Position numbers and translations under genes: made by a program
NCBI GenBank assembly: GCA_013911065.1
Contig: JACERV010000004.1
Span: 62,001 to 126,000 of the forward strand
Direction of reading: 5' to 3'
Length of the DNA stretch: 64,000 bases
Source: Ruminococcus sp.
Lineage (GTDB): Bacteria; Bacillota; Clostridia; Lachnospirales; Lachnospiraceae
Part shown: positions 8,750-17,916 of the stretch, one piece after another
Layout: each line of letters opens with the position of its first letter
Numbering within the stretch: the stretch's first letter is position 1
The notes under the pieces: model-generated
Database searches by the model: none
What the model was told of the DNA's origin: nothing
The model's input: only the letters and a program-made list of their open reading frames with translations

Positions 8750-9508
8750 TTAATTATTAATTGTCCATTTCAATGATTTCTCTTTTATTTTATCTAAAAC
8801 ATGCATAATCAGCACCAATACCACCGCAAGGAACAGGAAACCGTCTAATACAAGATCAAATCTTGCAAAATCGGAATAATATTGTACGAAATACCCCAGT
8901 CCTGAAGACGCTCCAATCATTTCTGCAACAACCAACATAACAAATGCAAATTTCAAAGCGATCTGAAGACCTGAAAAAATAGTTGGTGATGCTGCCGGAA
9001 GAATCACTTTAAATAGTCTTTCCGCACCCTTAATTTCCAAAGTATCTGAATTTTCCAGATATCTCTTATCAATCGTAGATACTGCTGTTATCGTAGAACC
9101 CAGAATGGGCCAAAATGATCCTAAAAAAATAATAAATATAGAAGAAACTGCAAAACTCGGGAATACCCGAATTGCATATGGAGTTAATAGTGTCGCCGGA
9201 ATAGCGCTAAAACCATTAATATACGGTGTTATATTTGTCCTTAAGGGTCTATTCAGACCAATGGTTACTCCAAAAATCAACCCTAGAACTAACGCCAGCC
9301 CAAAACCTGGTATTAACAATTTCATGGAACTTACTAACCCTATCAATAAATCCGGTATATGATCCTTAAATTGGGGAAGTGCTGTTTTTAATCCGACAAA
9401 CAAAAAAGTGTCCAGTACACCAAACACATCTGTCAAAAGTTCATAAACTAAAACTATGACAACCCCTACGAGGATAACTCCATAATTTCTTTTTATTTTT
9501 TTCTTCAT
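8750..9508 (-). CDS. NitT/TauT-type ABC importer permease
   Basis: 252 residues with six or so membrane segments; the first is at residues 10-30. The coupling EAA-like loop reads 'EIKGAERLFKVILPAASPTI', as expected for the SsuC/TauC branch of binding-protein-dependent permeases. A single permease gene and a single ATPase gene (10726-11508) in this operon indicate a homodimeric transporter, unlike the heteromeric system at 50.5-53.7 kb. It lies between the solute-binding protein gene and a UroD-family methyltransferase, suggesting that the imported compound is the methyl donor or its product. Confidence 0.9.
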   Translation of the reverse strand: MKKKIKRNYGVILVGVVIVLVYELLTDVFGVLDTFLFVGLKTALPQFKDHIPDLLIGLVSSMKLLIPGFGLALVLGLIFGVTIGLNRPLRTNITPYINGFSAIPATLLTPYAIRVFPSFAVSSIFIIFLGSFWPILGSTITAVSTIDKRYLENSDTLEIKGAERLFKVILPAASPTIFSGLQIALKFAFVMLVVAEMIGASSGLGYFVQYYSDFARFDLVLDGFLFLAVVLVLIMHVLDKIKEKSLKWTINN

Positions 9509-9576
9509 AACTTCATTTCTCTTCTCTCTGTGGGTATTTCAGAAAGGACTTGAATACTACCAAGTCCTTTCCAATC

Positions 9577-10716
9577 TTAGAATTCGTCGCTGATACCTTT
9601 TAAATCCCAATCAATATTAGTATCGTATTTTACATAAAATTCTTCTCTTTCCTGATAAAAACTGTCATCCGGATTTTCTTTTATTAATTCATCCAGCGCC
9701 GCTTTATAAATATCACTATTTACATGTTCTTTCAAATCCACATCTGCACTTAGGTATCCAAAAGAATCCATATTATTCCACATTTGAACAACCTTCTGAA
9801 TAAAAGGATCTGTCTCATATATCATATGTGGGCTCTTAACAAAGGAATCTACAACTTCCGGTTGAATATCCAGCTCTTCAGAAGTAAGTTTACAAACCTC
9901 ATCTACAACTGCATCATCTGTCATATCTCTTTCTGCTCTCAAATATGCTTTTATCAGTCTCTTTGCTGCTTCCTGATTTGTTTCATCTGCAAGCCATTCA
10001 TTTGTTGCTACCATTCGGCAGCATGAATGATTCTTATATAAATCATCCGGCCACATTTTCACTTCCATACCCATCTCTGCGATTTGTAGTTCGTATCCGG
10101 TTGCTACAGCTCCAAAATCAATCTCTCCGTTAGCTACTGCTGCCATAGTGTCGGTATTTTTCTTAAATTCCACAAAGGTAACATCTTTTTCAATATCAAA
10201 TCCTGCATCATGAAGAATACTCTTTAATACAATATCCGGAGTTCCTCCACGTGTAATACCAATTTTCTTTCCCCTGAACGATTCAATATCTTTATATTCT
10301 GTATCAGGAAGAGCAAAAACTGGTGTTTCACCGGTAATCATATATCCCCCAAAAATATTAAAATCCTGACCATTTGCAATCTGCATCAGTGGTCCACCGG
10401 TTCCATATGTAGATAATATATCTACTTTTCCTGCACTTAAAGCCGAAAAAGCATCTGTCCCGTTACTGATATACTGGACTTCTACTTCAATTCCTTCTTC
10501 TTCCAGATAATTTCTCTCTTCAGCAAGATACTGGAACACCTGTCCTGACGTAGCTTGTGCTGCAATCGATACCTTAAGGGGTTCATCTGAATCCGCTGCT
10601 TCGCTTTTTTTATTTTCTTCCTGTGTTCCTTCACTTTTTCCGGAGTTTCCACACCCTATACATAGCATTGAAAACGCAAGGCCCAATGCTGCAATTCTTA
10701 TCAACTTCTTTTTCAT
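9577..10716 (-). CDS. NitT/TauT-type ABC solute-binding lipoprotein
   Basis: 379 residues. The signal ends in a lipobox 'SMLCIGCGNS', with the Cys near residue 22 as the lipid anchor. The mature protein begins with a short charged linker and then the NMT1/SsuA-like bilobal fold ('SIAATSGQVFQYLAEE'-type start, 'IESFRGKKIGITRGGTPD' hinge region). Such proteins bind small anionic or zwitterionic organic compounds such as sulfonates, nitrate or pyrimidine-like molecules; the ligand cannot be read from sequence. It is preceded by GGAG and flanked by its ATPase (9 bases upstream) and permease (68 bases downstream). Confidence 0.92.
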   Translation of the reverse strand: MKKKLIRIAALGLAFSMLCIGCGNSGKSEGTQEENKKSEAADSDEPLKVSIAAQATSGQVFQYLAEERNYLEEEGIEVEVQYISNGTDAFSALSAGKVDILSTYGTGGPLMQIANGQDFNIFGGYMITGETPVFALPDTEYKDIESFRGKKIGITRGGTPDIVLKSILHDAGFDIEKDVTFVEFKKNTDTMAAVANGEIDFGAVATGYELQIAEMGMEVKMWPDDLYKNHSCCRMVATNEWLADETNQEAAKRLIKAYLRAERDMTDDAVVDEVCKLTSEELDIQPEVVDSFVKSPHMIYETDPFIQKVVQMWNNMDSFGYLSADVDLKEHVNSDIYKAALDELIKENPDDSFYQEREEFYVKYDTNIDWDLKGISDEF

Positions 10717-10725
10717 TTTTTCTCC

Positions 10726-11508
10726 TTAACACTGTACTTTTAGTTGTATTTCATCATTAATAATCTTAATCAGCTGATTCCGCAACTCCATAACATTCTT
10801 ATTCTCATACATATTCTCACGTTTGCCCTTCTGCTTCTCACCTAATTGGTATTGAGCAATCACCTTACTCGGAGCCTGTCCCAAAACATATATATCTGTT
10901 GCCAGATACAATGCCTCGTCCACATCATGTGTTACAAAAAAAACTGTCTTCCGATTTTTTTCCTGTTTCCAAAGATTCAACACCAAATCCTGCAGTTTTG
11001 CCCGTGTTACAGCATCCAACGCCGCAAACGGTTCATCCATCAAAAGAACCGGCGGGTCTATTCCAAATGCTCTTGCGATTGCACATCTCTGTTTCATTCC
11101 TCCGGATAGTTCCTTCGGAAGTTTGTCAAAAACACTTTCATCAAGCCCTACATCGGACATTTTTTCTACCGCTTTATTCTTTCTCTCCTCTCGTTTCATT
11201 TCTGGGTAACGCTGTTTTAAAGCAATTGTTATATTTTCACCTGCTGTCATCCAGGGAAACAAGCCATAATCCTGAAATACAACTCCCCGCTGCAATCCGG
11301 CCGATTCAATTTTCTTATCATCAATAAGGATTTCTCCTTCATCCTGTTTCTCAAGTCCTGCCAGTAATCTTAATAAGGTACTTTTCCCGCACCCCGAGGG
11401 ACCTAACAGACAAACAAATGCACCCGCTTCTGCATTTAATGTAAGATCTGATAAAATCAATTTTTTATCATAAGAAAAACTAACATTATTTACCGCTATA
11501 TTCAGCAC
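10726..11508 (-). CDS. NitT/TauT-type ABC importer ATPase
   Basis: 260 residues, initiated by GTG at 11508 behind AGGAGGCAGAA. All ATPase motifs are canonical: Walker A 'GPSGCGKSTLL', Q-loop 'VFQDYGLFPW', signature 'LSGGMKQRCAIARAF', Walker B 'LLMDEPFAALD' and H-loop 'FVTHDVDEAL'. It energises the permease at 8750-9508 as a homodimer. It is a useful contrast for the pair at 50503 and 51273, which have lost several of these residues. It sits 66 bases downstream of the second UroD-family gene. Confidence 0.93.
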   Translation of the reverse strand: MLNIAVNNVSFSYDKKLILSDLTLNAEAGAFVCLLGPSGCGKSTLLRLLAGLEKQDEGEILIDDKKIESAGLQRGVVFQDYGLFPWMTAGENITIALKQRYPEMKREERKNKAVEKMSDVGLDESVFDKLPKELSGGMKQRCAIARAFGIDPPVLLMDEPFAALDAVTRAKLQDLVLNLWKQEKNRKTVFFVTHDVDEALYLATDIYVLGQAPSKVIAQYQLGEKQKGKRENMYENKNVMELRNQLIKIINDEIQLKVQC

Positions 11509-11574
11509 TTCTGCCTCCTCTTTTCTGATATCTTATAGAACTAATATTTAACATTCTTTGGCCTGAATGAAGCC

Positions 11575-12666
11575 TCAGAAGAATACATTTCTCATTCCTT
11601 TCGGCATACACCCTTTTCTGGCATCTTTGCCGTATATTGCTGCAGCATTCATAAATGCAGTCATATTTTCCGCTGAGGTCCCCACCGGTGTCGTACAGCC
11701 CGGACAAAGCGTGTATCCCTTTGGATTATCTCCAGCTTCCCAAATACATTTTTTTACATTTGCTTCTATCTCTTCTTGGGTTCCGTCTTTTAATACTTCC
11801 ACCGGTGTCAGGTTGCCGCTGATAGAAACGCGTTCTCCAAAGGATTTCTTTAATTCCTGGAGACTCTCACAATTGTCTACCCAGAAACCACTGACTCCTG
11901 CATCTGCAACTTCCTTCCACCGGTCCTTTGTATGGCCGCAAATATGGATAGATGTTGACGTCTGAAACTCATTCATTTGTTTAACTGCCTGCGTCAGGTA
12001 TGGCAGGAAAAATTCATTAAACTGCTTTTTACTTAACAGGTTCTTAGATGCAATTGGCTCTGACAGCATAAACTTAATTCCCAGTTTCCGGTTCATTTCC
12101 TTACAGCATCTTACAATACAATCGGTACTGTACTGAAGCAGACGGTGTATACCTTCTCTGTTCTTTACGGTAGCCTTTAAAAAATTCTCTGTTCCGATTA
12201 AACTCGCTGCCGTTGTAAGCGGACCAGCCAGACCGCTGCCCAGGATTCTCTCTTCACCAAATCGCTCCAGCAGTCTCTCAAAAGCCTCAATAATGACAGG
12301 AAACCGCCCATCCTTCTGTATATTTATAAATCCCAGATGTTCCACTTCATCTAAAGACCGCAAAGCTGGTTCAACTATATAAGAAACATTCTTCTTAGGA
12401 TAAACAAGCTTTGTCCCAAGTGCCTCTACCAGGGTGCGCAGCCCAAGCCCGATTCCCATATTATCTGCCTGAAAATCTTCTGCAAGTCTGGCTTCTACCT
12501 CTACCATCAAATCTGCCGAAAAATAATAATCACAAATATTAATTCCGTATAACGGACCAACTGTCTCTCCTGCACTTAATGATGTGGGAATCCGGTCAAC
12601 CTCTTCCCCCTTAGCATAGGCTATCACACGTTCCTTTGGAGTCATTTTTAATTTTATTAACTGCAT
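11575..12666 (-). CDS. Second UroD-family methyltransferase
   Basis: 363 residues. It starts with the same family block as its paralogue ('MTPKERVIAYAKGEEVDRIP') and has the zinc-binding motif in full: 'SIHICGHTKDRWK' near residue 240 and 'LCPGCTTPVGTS' near 320. The two UroD proteins are clearly diverged, so they may carry out the two halves of a methyl transfer (demethylation of substrate, and methylation of a carrier) around the single corrinoid protein. Its ribosome binding site is weak (GGGAATAACATAAG). It lies between the MetQ-like gene (9 bases upstream) and the NitT-type ATPase gene. Division of labour is inferred. Confidence 0.88.
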   Translation of the reverse strand: MQLIKLKMTPKERVIAYAKGEEVDRIPTSLSAGETVGPLYGINICDYYFSADLMVEVEARLAEDFQADNMGIGLGLRTLVEALGTKLVYPKKNVSYIVEPALRSLDEVEHLGFINIQKDGRFPVIIEAFERLLERFGEERILGSGLAGPLTTAASLIGTENFLKATVKNREGIHRLLQYSTDCIVRCCKEMNRKLGIKFMLSEPIASKNLLSKKQFNEFFLPYLTQAVKQMNEFQTSTSIHICGHTKDRWKEVADAGVSGFWVDNCESLQELKKSFGERVSISGNLTPVEVLKDGTQEEIEANVKKCIWEAGDNPKGYTLCPGCTTPVGTSAENMTAFMNAAAIYGKDARKGCMPKGMRNVFF

Positions 12667-12675
12667 TTTCTTATG

Positions 12676-13503
12676 TTATTCCCAGCAAGGAATCTGTGTA
12701 CCCTGCTTTTCTGTCTTAAAATACTCAGCCAACTCGTCACACTGAACCACTTCTGCAATCTCTTTCGCCCACTTGGCATCCTTATCTTCTGCCCTCACCG
12801 CAAATCCGACTGCATAAACATCGTTGTCATCAGATGTACAAAGATATCCGTCCGCAGGGAGCCCCGCATTCACCATATGGCCTGCCGCAAGACAGATTGC
12901 ATCTGCATCACCAAGAGACTGTGGCAGAACGGACATCTCGGCTTCAATAAACTCAAAGTTATGAGGATTCTCTTTTACATCATACATCGTGGGGGATTCT
13001 ACACTATCATCCAACGTAATTAACCCCTGGGCCTGAAGCATATTAAGTCCCCGTGCCTGATTTGTGGCATCATTGCAAAGACCAATTACGGCTCCGTCCG
13101 GAAGTTCAGCAACAGATTCCCACTTATCGGAATACATGGCAAACAACGGATAGAATGTTTTTGGTTCAATCATCACCAGATCTGTGCCGTTTTCCTCATT
13201 ATAACTCTTCATATAGGGTTCATGCTGATACCAATTCATATCAATGCTTCCCTCTGCAAGCGCAACATCCGGCTGAACACTGTCATCAAACACTTTTTCT
13301 TCTACTGTGTAGCCAAGTCCTTCTATTTTATCGCATACAGACGCCAACTGATCTACCATGTCTGCACGGATTCCTATTTTAATGAAGTTTTTTTCTCCGG
13401 AAGCTTCTTTCGAGTCTGTTTTTGAATCTGCTCCTCCACAGCCTGTCATGACCGCTCCTGTCATGACTACTGTCAAGAGTATGCTTAACATTTTCTTTTT
13501 CAT
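12676..13503 (-). CDS. metQ: MetQ/NlpA-family solute-binding lipoprotein
   Basis: 275 residues. A signal peptide ends at the lipobox 'MTGCGG'. The mature part is a NlpA fold: 'IKIGIRADMVDQL' at the start and 'NWYQHEPYM' and 'YPLFAMYSDKW' in the middle, as in methionine-binding proteins. Together with the MetN and MetI genes just upstream it forms a complete D/L-methionine-type importer. In this operon a UroD methyltransferase follows after nine bases, so the cargo could be a methylated thioether or betaine-like compound rather than methionine. The typical family is 270-285 residues, so it is full length. Confidence 0.9.
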   Translation of the reverse strand: MKKKMLSILLTVVMTGAVMTGCGGADSKTDSKEASGEKNFIKIGIRADMVDQLASVCDKIEGLGYTVEEKVFDDSVQPDVALAEGSIDMNWYQHEPYMKSYNEENGTDLVMIEPKTFYPLFAMYSDKWESVAELPDGAVIGLCNDATNQARGLNMLQAQGLITLDDSVESPTMYDVKENPHNFEFIEAEMSVLPQSLGDADAICLAAGHMVNAGLPADGYLCTSDDNDVYAVGFAVRAEDKDAKWAKEIAEVVQCDELAEYFKTEKQGTQIPCWE

Positions 13504-13563
13504 TGCAATTCTCCTTCTGTAAAAATATATTTAAAAACATGCATCTGCCTGTTTTTATTTCCA

Positions 13564-14232
13564 TTATTTTAATTTGCGATAAATCCAATCACCAAAATAT
13601 TGAATAAATGCAACCAGTATAATTAGGATAACGCAGATGGAATACATAATCTGCTTGTTAAAGTTCTGATATCCATAAGTTAAGGCTATTGCCCCGAGTC
13701 CTCCTGCCCCGACAGCCCCTGCCATTGCTGTTGCCCCCAGCAAATTAATAATTGCAAGGCACAAACCTGATATAATAGACGGAACAGACTCTTTCAGCAT
13801 CACTTTCATAACTATTTGTGACTTAGATGCTCCAAAGGACTGTGCTGCTTCTATCAAAGCGGGGTCAACTTCCTTAAAACTATTCTGGAAAATACGAGCC
13901 ATAAACGGGGTACAGGCAACCGTCAAGGGTACGATTGCCGCCTGGTCTCCAATGGAGCTTCCTACAATTAACCGGGTGAATGGTATAATGGATATCATCA
14001 GTATAATAAAAGGAAAAGACCGGATAGTATTAACCAGAAAATCGAGAATTCGATTGACTATCCGATTTTCACATAATCCGTTTTTTTCCGTAAGAATCAG
14101 TATAACACCCAGGAAAAATCCAAATATGGTTGATAAAACACCTGATATCAACAACATCTTAAGAGTAGCAAAAAAGGCCGGAATAATCAGCATCTGACAG
14201 ATTTGTAAAAAAGTATAGTTTTTCAGAGCCAT
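13564..14232 (-). CDS. metI: MetI-type ABC importer permease
   Basis: 222 residues with five predicted membrane segments and the EAA loop 'ALIEAAQSFGASKSQIV'. Length and motif match the methionine permease MetI. The ATG overlaps the MetN stop codon by one base (TAATG), showing coupled translation. The preceding partner MetN and following MetQ make the transporter complete. Confidence 0.93.
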   Translation of the reverse strand: MALKNYTFLQICQMLIIPAFFATLKMLLISGVLSTIFGFFLGVILILTEKNGLCENRIVNRILDFLVNTIRSFPFIILMISIIPFTRLIVGSSIGDQAAIVPLTVACTPFMARIFQNSFKEVDPALIEAAQSFGASKSQIVMKVMLKESVPSIISGLCLAIINLLGATAMAGAVGAGGLGAIALTYGYQNFNKQIMYSICVILIILVAFIQYFGDWIYRKLK

Positions 14233-15224
14233 TATTCTTCCTCCTCTGTATTATAAAGCAATTCATGCCAATTTACCTTTTGCTTATTTAAATGTGAAGT
14301 GACTTGATTCAGATGCTCATCATCAACATGGATAATAAAAATTCCCATGCTGTCGTTCTGATAGGTCTGAATTTTTCCATCTAAAATCGGGAATATGTAA
14401 TGCAGCTCTGCCGACATCCTTCCAAAGAATTCACCGTCCTGTATATCATTTGCAGGATATGCAATCTGGATATTATGTCCCTGCCTTGGAAGCTTTAATT
14501 CTTCCTCACCCAGCAGCCGTTTCAGTGACTTCGGCTGTTTTATAAATATTTCTTTTACTGTACCGATATCTGCAATCTTTCCATTCTCCAGAATGCAGGC
14601 TTTATTACAGGCTTTACGCACAACTTCCATCTGGTGCGTCACGATAACTATTGTAATTCCAATCTTTTGATTAATCTCCATCAAAAGTTCCAGGATAGAA
14701 TTTGTTGTGTTTGGATCCAGTGCTGATGTTGCCTCATCACATAACAGAATCTTAGGCTCCATGGTTAAGGCTCTTGCTATTGCCACACGCTGTTTCTGTC
14801 CGCCGCTCAGATTCCTGGGCTTTGCATTCATCTTATCTCTTAATCCAACCAGATCCAGAAGTTCCTTTACTTTACAATCAATGTCTTCTTTTGAATATTT
14901 CCAGCACTGCATTGGAAGTGCAATATTCTTATACACGTTCTCGCGCTCCAGCAATGAAAACTGCTGAAAAATCATTCCTACGTGTCTACGAAATTCTCTT
15001 AATTCTTTTTCATCAAAATCTTTGACCTCACATCCGTCTACCAAAAGACTGCCTTCCTGATAAGATGTCAGCCCATTGATACAACGAAGAAGTGTGGACT
15101 TCCCTGCACCACTGCGTCCAACCAATGCATAGATATCTCCATCATCAATCCTCAGGTTTATATTTTCTAATACACTTGTTCCGTCATCTTCCCATACCTT
15201 TTTCAGGTTTTTGATTTCAATCAC
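14232..15224 (-). CDS. metN: MetN-type ABC importer ATPase with NIL domain
   Basis: 330 residues, started by GTG at 15224 behind AGGAG. The ATPase motifs are canonical: Walker A 'GRSGAGKSTLLRC', signature 'LSGGQKQRVAIARAL', Walker B 'LLCDEATSALDP' and H-loop 'IVTHQMEVV'. About residues 250-330 form a NIL domain ('FFGRMSAELHYIFPILDGKI'), the methionine-sensing regulatory domain of MetN that lowers activity when substrate is plentiful. It is the first gene of the methyl-transfer operon; the promoter at 15289-15317 leaves only about 60 bases of leader. Confidence 0.94.
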   Translation of the reverse strand: MIEIKNLKKVWEDDGTSVLENINLRIDDGDIYALVGRSGAGKSTLLRCINGLTSYQEGSLLVDGCEVKDFDEKELREFRRHVGMIFQQFSLLERENVYKNIALPMQCWKYSKEDIDCKVKELLDLVGLRDKMNAKPRNLSGGQKQRVAIARALTMEPKILLCDEATSALDPNTTNSILELLMEINQKIGITIVIVTHQMEVVRKACNKACILENGKIADIGTVKEIFIKQPKSLKRLLGEEELKLPRQGHNIQIAYPANDIQDGEFFGRMSAELHYIFPILDGKIQTYQNDSMGIFIIHVDDEHLNQVTSHLNKQKVNWHELLYNTEEEE

Positions 15225-15288
15225 TCTACTTCTCCTAGTTGTACTTCGACAAAAATTCTTAATGTTTTTCTTCTAATTACGCGAAGAA

Positions 15289-15317
15289 ATTATAACATTT
15301 TTATTTTTTTTTCACAA
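15289..15317 (-). promoter_or_regulatory. Predicted promoter of the metN-to-corrinoid operon
   Basis: Minus strand TTGTGA (15317-15312), a 17-bp spacer and TATAAT (15294-15289). The short leader to the GTG at 15224 leaves no room for a SAM, T-box or cobalamin riboswitch. Confidence 0.7.
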
Positions 15318-15431
15318 ATCGATATTTATTATAAATAACCTTATTTATTCACATTTTCTATATATCATCTTGAAAACTCTACAGACTTGAATGAAAGATT
15401 ACAGTCCTTTGATCTTCCATTCTTTTATGCA

Positions 15432-15464
15432 CAAAATACCCCTGCTACATTTCTGCAGCAAGGG
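15432..15464 (-). terminator. Terminator after the amidase gene
   Basis: A 10-bp stem with two G-T pairs on the minus strand (CCCTTGCTGC with GTAGCAGGGG; 15455-15464 with 15439-15448), loop AGAAAT, followed by TATTTTG. It ends the cell-wall gene cluster that starts at 19137. The rest of 15318-15509 is A/T-rich without other visible structure. Confidence 0.75.
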
Positions 15465-15509
15465 TGCCCCATTTGTTTGTTTTCCTTCGTATGTACCCAT
15501 TTCTCTTCT

Positions 15510-16343
15510 CTAATATTCTAAAAATGCATCTATTCCACCGGCAATACCTTGAACTATTTTGGTCTGATAATCTGTTGTCTGCATCAGCATATCTTCTTCC
15601 GGATTCGTCATATATCCCATTTCCACAATTGTGACCGGAACCTTACTCCAGTTATTTCCACTCATAGAATCTGTTTCCCATACCCCGTCATTTTCACAGC
15701 CGGTGGCTTCACATAGTTTATTAATAATATCATCTGAAAGCTGCCTGCTGGCTGTATATAGTTCCGGCACATAAGGACTCTGAGGTGTAGTACAGATTGT
15801 CATTGCCCCCCGGGCCGACTGATCTTCCGAACCATTTGCGTGAATTCTAACATATGCATCGGCTTTAGCATTATTTGCAATCTCCGCACGCCCAATACAG
15901 CTGATTGGAGCATCATTAGACTCCCGAGTCATCAACACCGTATAACCTCTGTTCTCAAGCTCCTTTTTTAACTGGACAGAAATATTCAGGGCCAGTTCAT
16001 ATTCCGGCACTCCGCTGCTGATTCCACTGGTGCCGCTGGTATCTGCCGCCTTATACTCGGAAGAACCTGGACCCAAAGGCTCGCTTCCTTCCGCAACAAC
16101 TGCAGAATGCCCCGGATCCAGGACGATAGTCGGGGCCTTTTCCTCTGCTTCCCTAGCCTTTTGTTCTTCCAACATTCTTTGCTTTTCCTGAGTATTTTGT
16201 TCTTCCTGCTTCTTTTCTTCAGCTTTCTTCTGGGCCTCTTCCTCCTGTACTCTCTTATCTTGTTTCTCTTGTGGTTTTTCTGCGCAGCCTGCCAGAAGCA
16301 GCGCTGCACACAAAATTAGAAATACTTCTTTTATTATACTCAT
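15510..16343 (-). CDS. N-acetylmuramoyl-L-alanine amidase lipoprotein (Amidase_3)
   Basis: 277 residues from the ATG at 16343, preceded by GGGAGATAGAA. The signal peptide ends at the lipobox 'LLLAGCAEK'. A Lys/Glu/Gln-rich coiled segment (about residues 20-68) links the anchor to the catalytic domain. The zinc amidase blocks are present: 'VLDPGHSA' with the first His, 'ELALNISVQLKKEL', 'MTRESNDAP', 'YVRIHANGSED' with the second His, and 'VEMGYMTNPEED' with the catalytic Glu. It cleaves the bond between MurNAc and the stem peptide outside the membrane. It is the last gene of the envelope cluster. The charged linker may reach the wall from the membrane. Confidence 0.93.
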   Translation of the reverse strand: MSIIKEVFLILCAALLLAGCAEKPQEKQDKRVQEEEAQKKAEEKKQEEQNTQEKQRMLEEQKAREAEEKAPTIVLDPGHSAVVAEGSEPLGPGSSEYKAADTSGTSGISSGVPEYELALNISVQLKKELENRGYTVLMTRESNDAPISCIGRAEIANNAKADAYVRIHANGSEDQSARGAMTICTTPQSPYVPELYTASRQLSDDIINKLCEATGCENDGVWETDSMSGNNWSKVPVTIVEMGYMTNPEEDMLMQTTDYQTKIVQGIAGGIDAFLEY

Positions 16344-16364
16344 TTCTATCTCCCACATCTTTTA

Positions 16365-16943
16365 TTATTCAAATTTATACCCCCCACTGGACATCTTATT
16401 TTCTGCTGCATACAAAAATTCCACGTTTTTCTTTTCTACCTCAGACAAAACGCTTCCACTGTAGTTGGCATCAAACTCTTTTCCATCGTATTTTCCTTCA
16501 TACCAGCTCTTGCTCTCAAAATAATCCTGCAGTTCTTTTGAGTCAAACTTTCTTCCGTGCCTTGCATAGATTTCATTTTTAGCGTAATTTAGCTCCTGAA
16601 GAGATAATCCCTCTATATCAGCATCTGTTAACGGTTGTGTATTGCTGTTCGGCAGAACATAATCCTCTGTCATTTCATCTGCAGGCTTTTTATCCTCGTC
16701 CGTGTTTTCCTCTTTGGAAGAGCCGCTTGCGGAAACTATCACTCTGTTGGTCAATTTCTTCTCATCTTTTTTTGGCATGACCGCTTTTAATTCTGCCGTT
16801 TTTGTAACGTCTTCACTGAATCCAGACACCGGGCTGATGGAGGCAGATACCAAAACTCCCCCTATAACTGCGGCAACAACAATCAACACCGGCAGTACAC
16901 CTGCCAAAATTTTAAACATGCCCTTTTTTCCTATTTTATCCAT
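16365..16943 (-). CDS. YARHG-domain membrane-anchored protein
   Basis: 192 residues from the ATG at 16943, chosen for the AGGTG just upstream. A single hydrophobic segment (about residues 10-36) anchors a mainly extracytoplasmic protein. The C-terminal half has the YARHG block 'KNEIYARHGRKF', followed by 'FESKSWYEGKYDG' and 'LSEVEKKNVEFL', as expected for this family. YARHG proteins are extracellular or lipid-anchored and of unknown biochemical role. Its neighbours are zinc-ribbon membrane proteins and a wall amidase, which suggests a shared envelope function. Confidence 0.88.
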   Translation of the reverse strand: MDKIGKKGMFKILAGVLPVLIVVAAVIGGVLVSASISPVSGFSEDVTKTAELKAVMPKKDEKKLTNRVIVSASGSSKEENTDEDKKPADEMTEDYVLPNSNTQPLTDADIEGLSLQELNYAKNEIYARHGRKFDSKELQDYFESKSWYEGKYDGKEFDANYSGSVLSEVEKKNVEFLYAAENKMSSGGYKFE

Positions 16944-16978
16944 ACTGCACCTCATTTTTATATCTAATTAAATCCCGG

Positions 16979-17887
16979 CTATTCCTTCCACTTTTTGATT
17001 CCCTCGTATCCCAGTGTCTGAATATCCGTAATCATTGAACCAAGTTCCTTAATTACAATATCTGCATCTTCCCCCGGCAGCACCTCCATAACGGAAACCA
17101 TTGTCTGTCTGCTCCAGATATAAACCGGCTCAGCAGATGCGCATTTTGTCATGATACTAATAGAAAGGCTTGGTTTCAGAGCAAATAAAAATAATGCTGC
17201 AATGTAAAGTATCAATACAATAACTCCTAAAAACATGCCGAATGTTGATAAAACCGGATGTTCAAACATGAGCCGTAAAGAGCTGAACAGCAAGATTCCC
17301 TCTGCTGCTGCCAGACAAAGTGCTTTGATAAAGTGTTTTTTCTTAAAAACGAAAAACGGTACCGCTAGAGCAACTCCCACTATGTAAGCCAAAAATGCCG
17401 GTATTCCTCCTATTTTCCATCCAATTGCCAGAGGAATGAAACTGATGAGAAATCCAAGCAGGAAATCCCACAACCCAAAACGTACTCCGTTTGAGATGGA
17501 AACACCTGCGACTTCATCAATCGTAAATTCTGTATGGCTCATTGCCCTTCCAATCCAGGAACGTCCGCTTAAGCGGAAAAGGATTCTCTTGTTCGTCACC
17601 TGAATTTTCCCTTCCTGCCATAACCCGCGTATTCTGGAACGTGCGTTGCAGAGATGATACTGCTTCACAGGAATTTCCTGCTCACATGGAGCAATCAAAT
17701 CCGGAACGATCTCTTTTCCTCTCTCAAAACATCCCTGTACATCGTTATTATCAGACTCTCCAATTCCAATTAGTTTGCCAAGCGGTATCCCGTCTGCTTT
17801 AGAAAAAGTACCCGTATTTTTCATCTGGCACCGGCATACCTCGCCCTCTGCCAACGGTCTTCCGCACTGATTACAAAACTTTGCCAT
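16979..17887 (-). CDS. Zinc-ribbon membrane protein of unknown function
   Basis: 302 residues. The N-terminus is a zinc ribbon with four cysteines, 'CNQCGRPLAEGEVCRCQ'. A PH-like or GRAM-like region follows ('GKIQVTNKRILFRLSGRSW', residues 93-112, a pattern seen in bacterial PH domains), and then three or four membrane segments (about residues 138-230). The zinc ribbon points to the cytoplasm. There is no enzymatic motif. The neighbouring gene encodes another zinc-ribbon protein with a single membrane pass, so the two may interact. Assignments are to general architecture only. Confidence 0.75.
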   Translation of the reverse strand: MAKFCNQCGRPLAEGEVCRCQMKNTGTFSKADGIPLGKLIGIGESDNNDVQGCFERGKEIVPDLIAPCEQEIPVKQYHLCNARSRIRGLWQEGKIQVTNKRILFRLSGRSWIGRAMSHTEFTIDEVAGVSISNGVRFGLWDFLLGFLISFIPLAIGWKIGGIPAFLAYIVGVALAVPFFVFKKKHFIKALCLAAAEGILLFSSLRLMFEHPVLSTFGMFLGVIVLILYIAALFLFALKPSLSISIMTKCASAEPVYIWSRQTMVSVMEVLPGEDADIVIKELGSMITDIQTLGYEGIKKWKE

Positions 17888-17916
17888 TTCGTATTCTTCC
17901 TTTCTTTTTCTTCCCG

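Noticed and set aside
15225-15317. SAM, T-box or cobalamin riboswitch before the metN operon
   Set aside because: The promoter at 15289-15317 leaves only about 60 bases before the GTG, too short for any of these, and no conserved core is visible.
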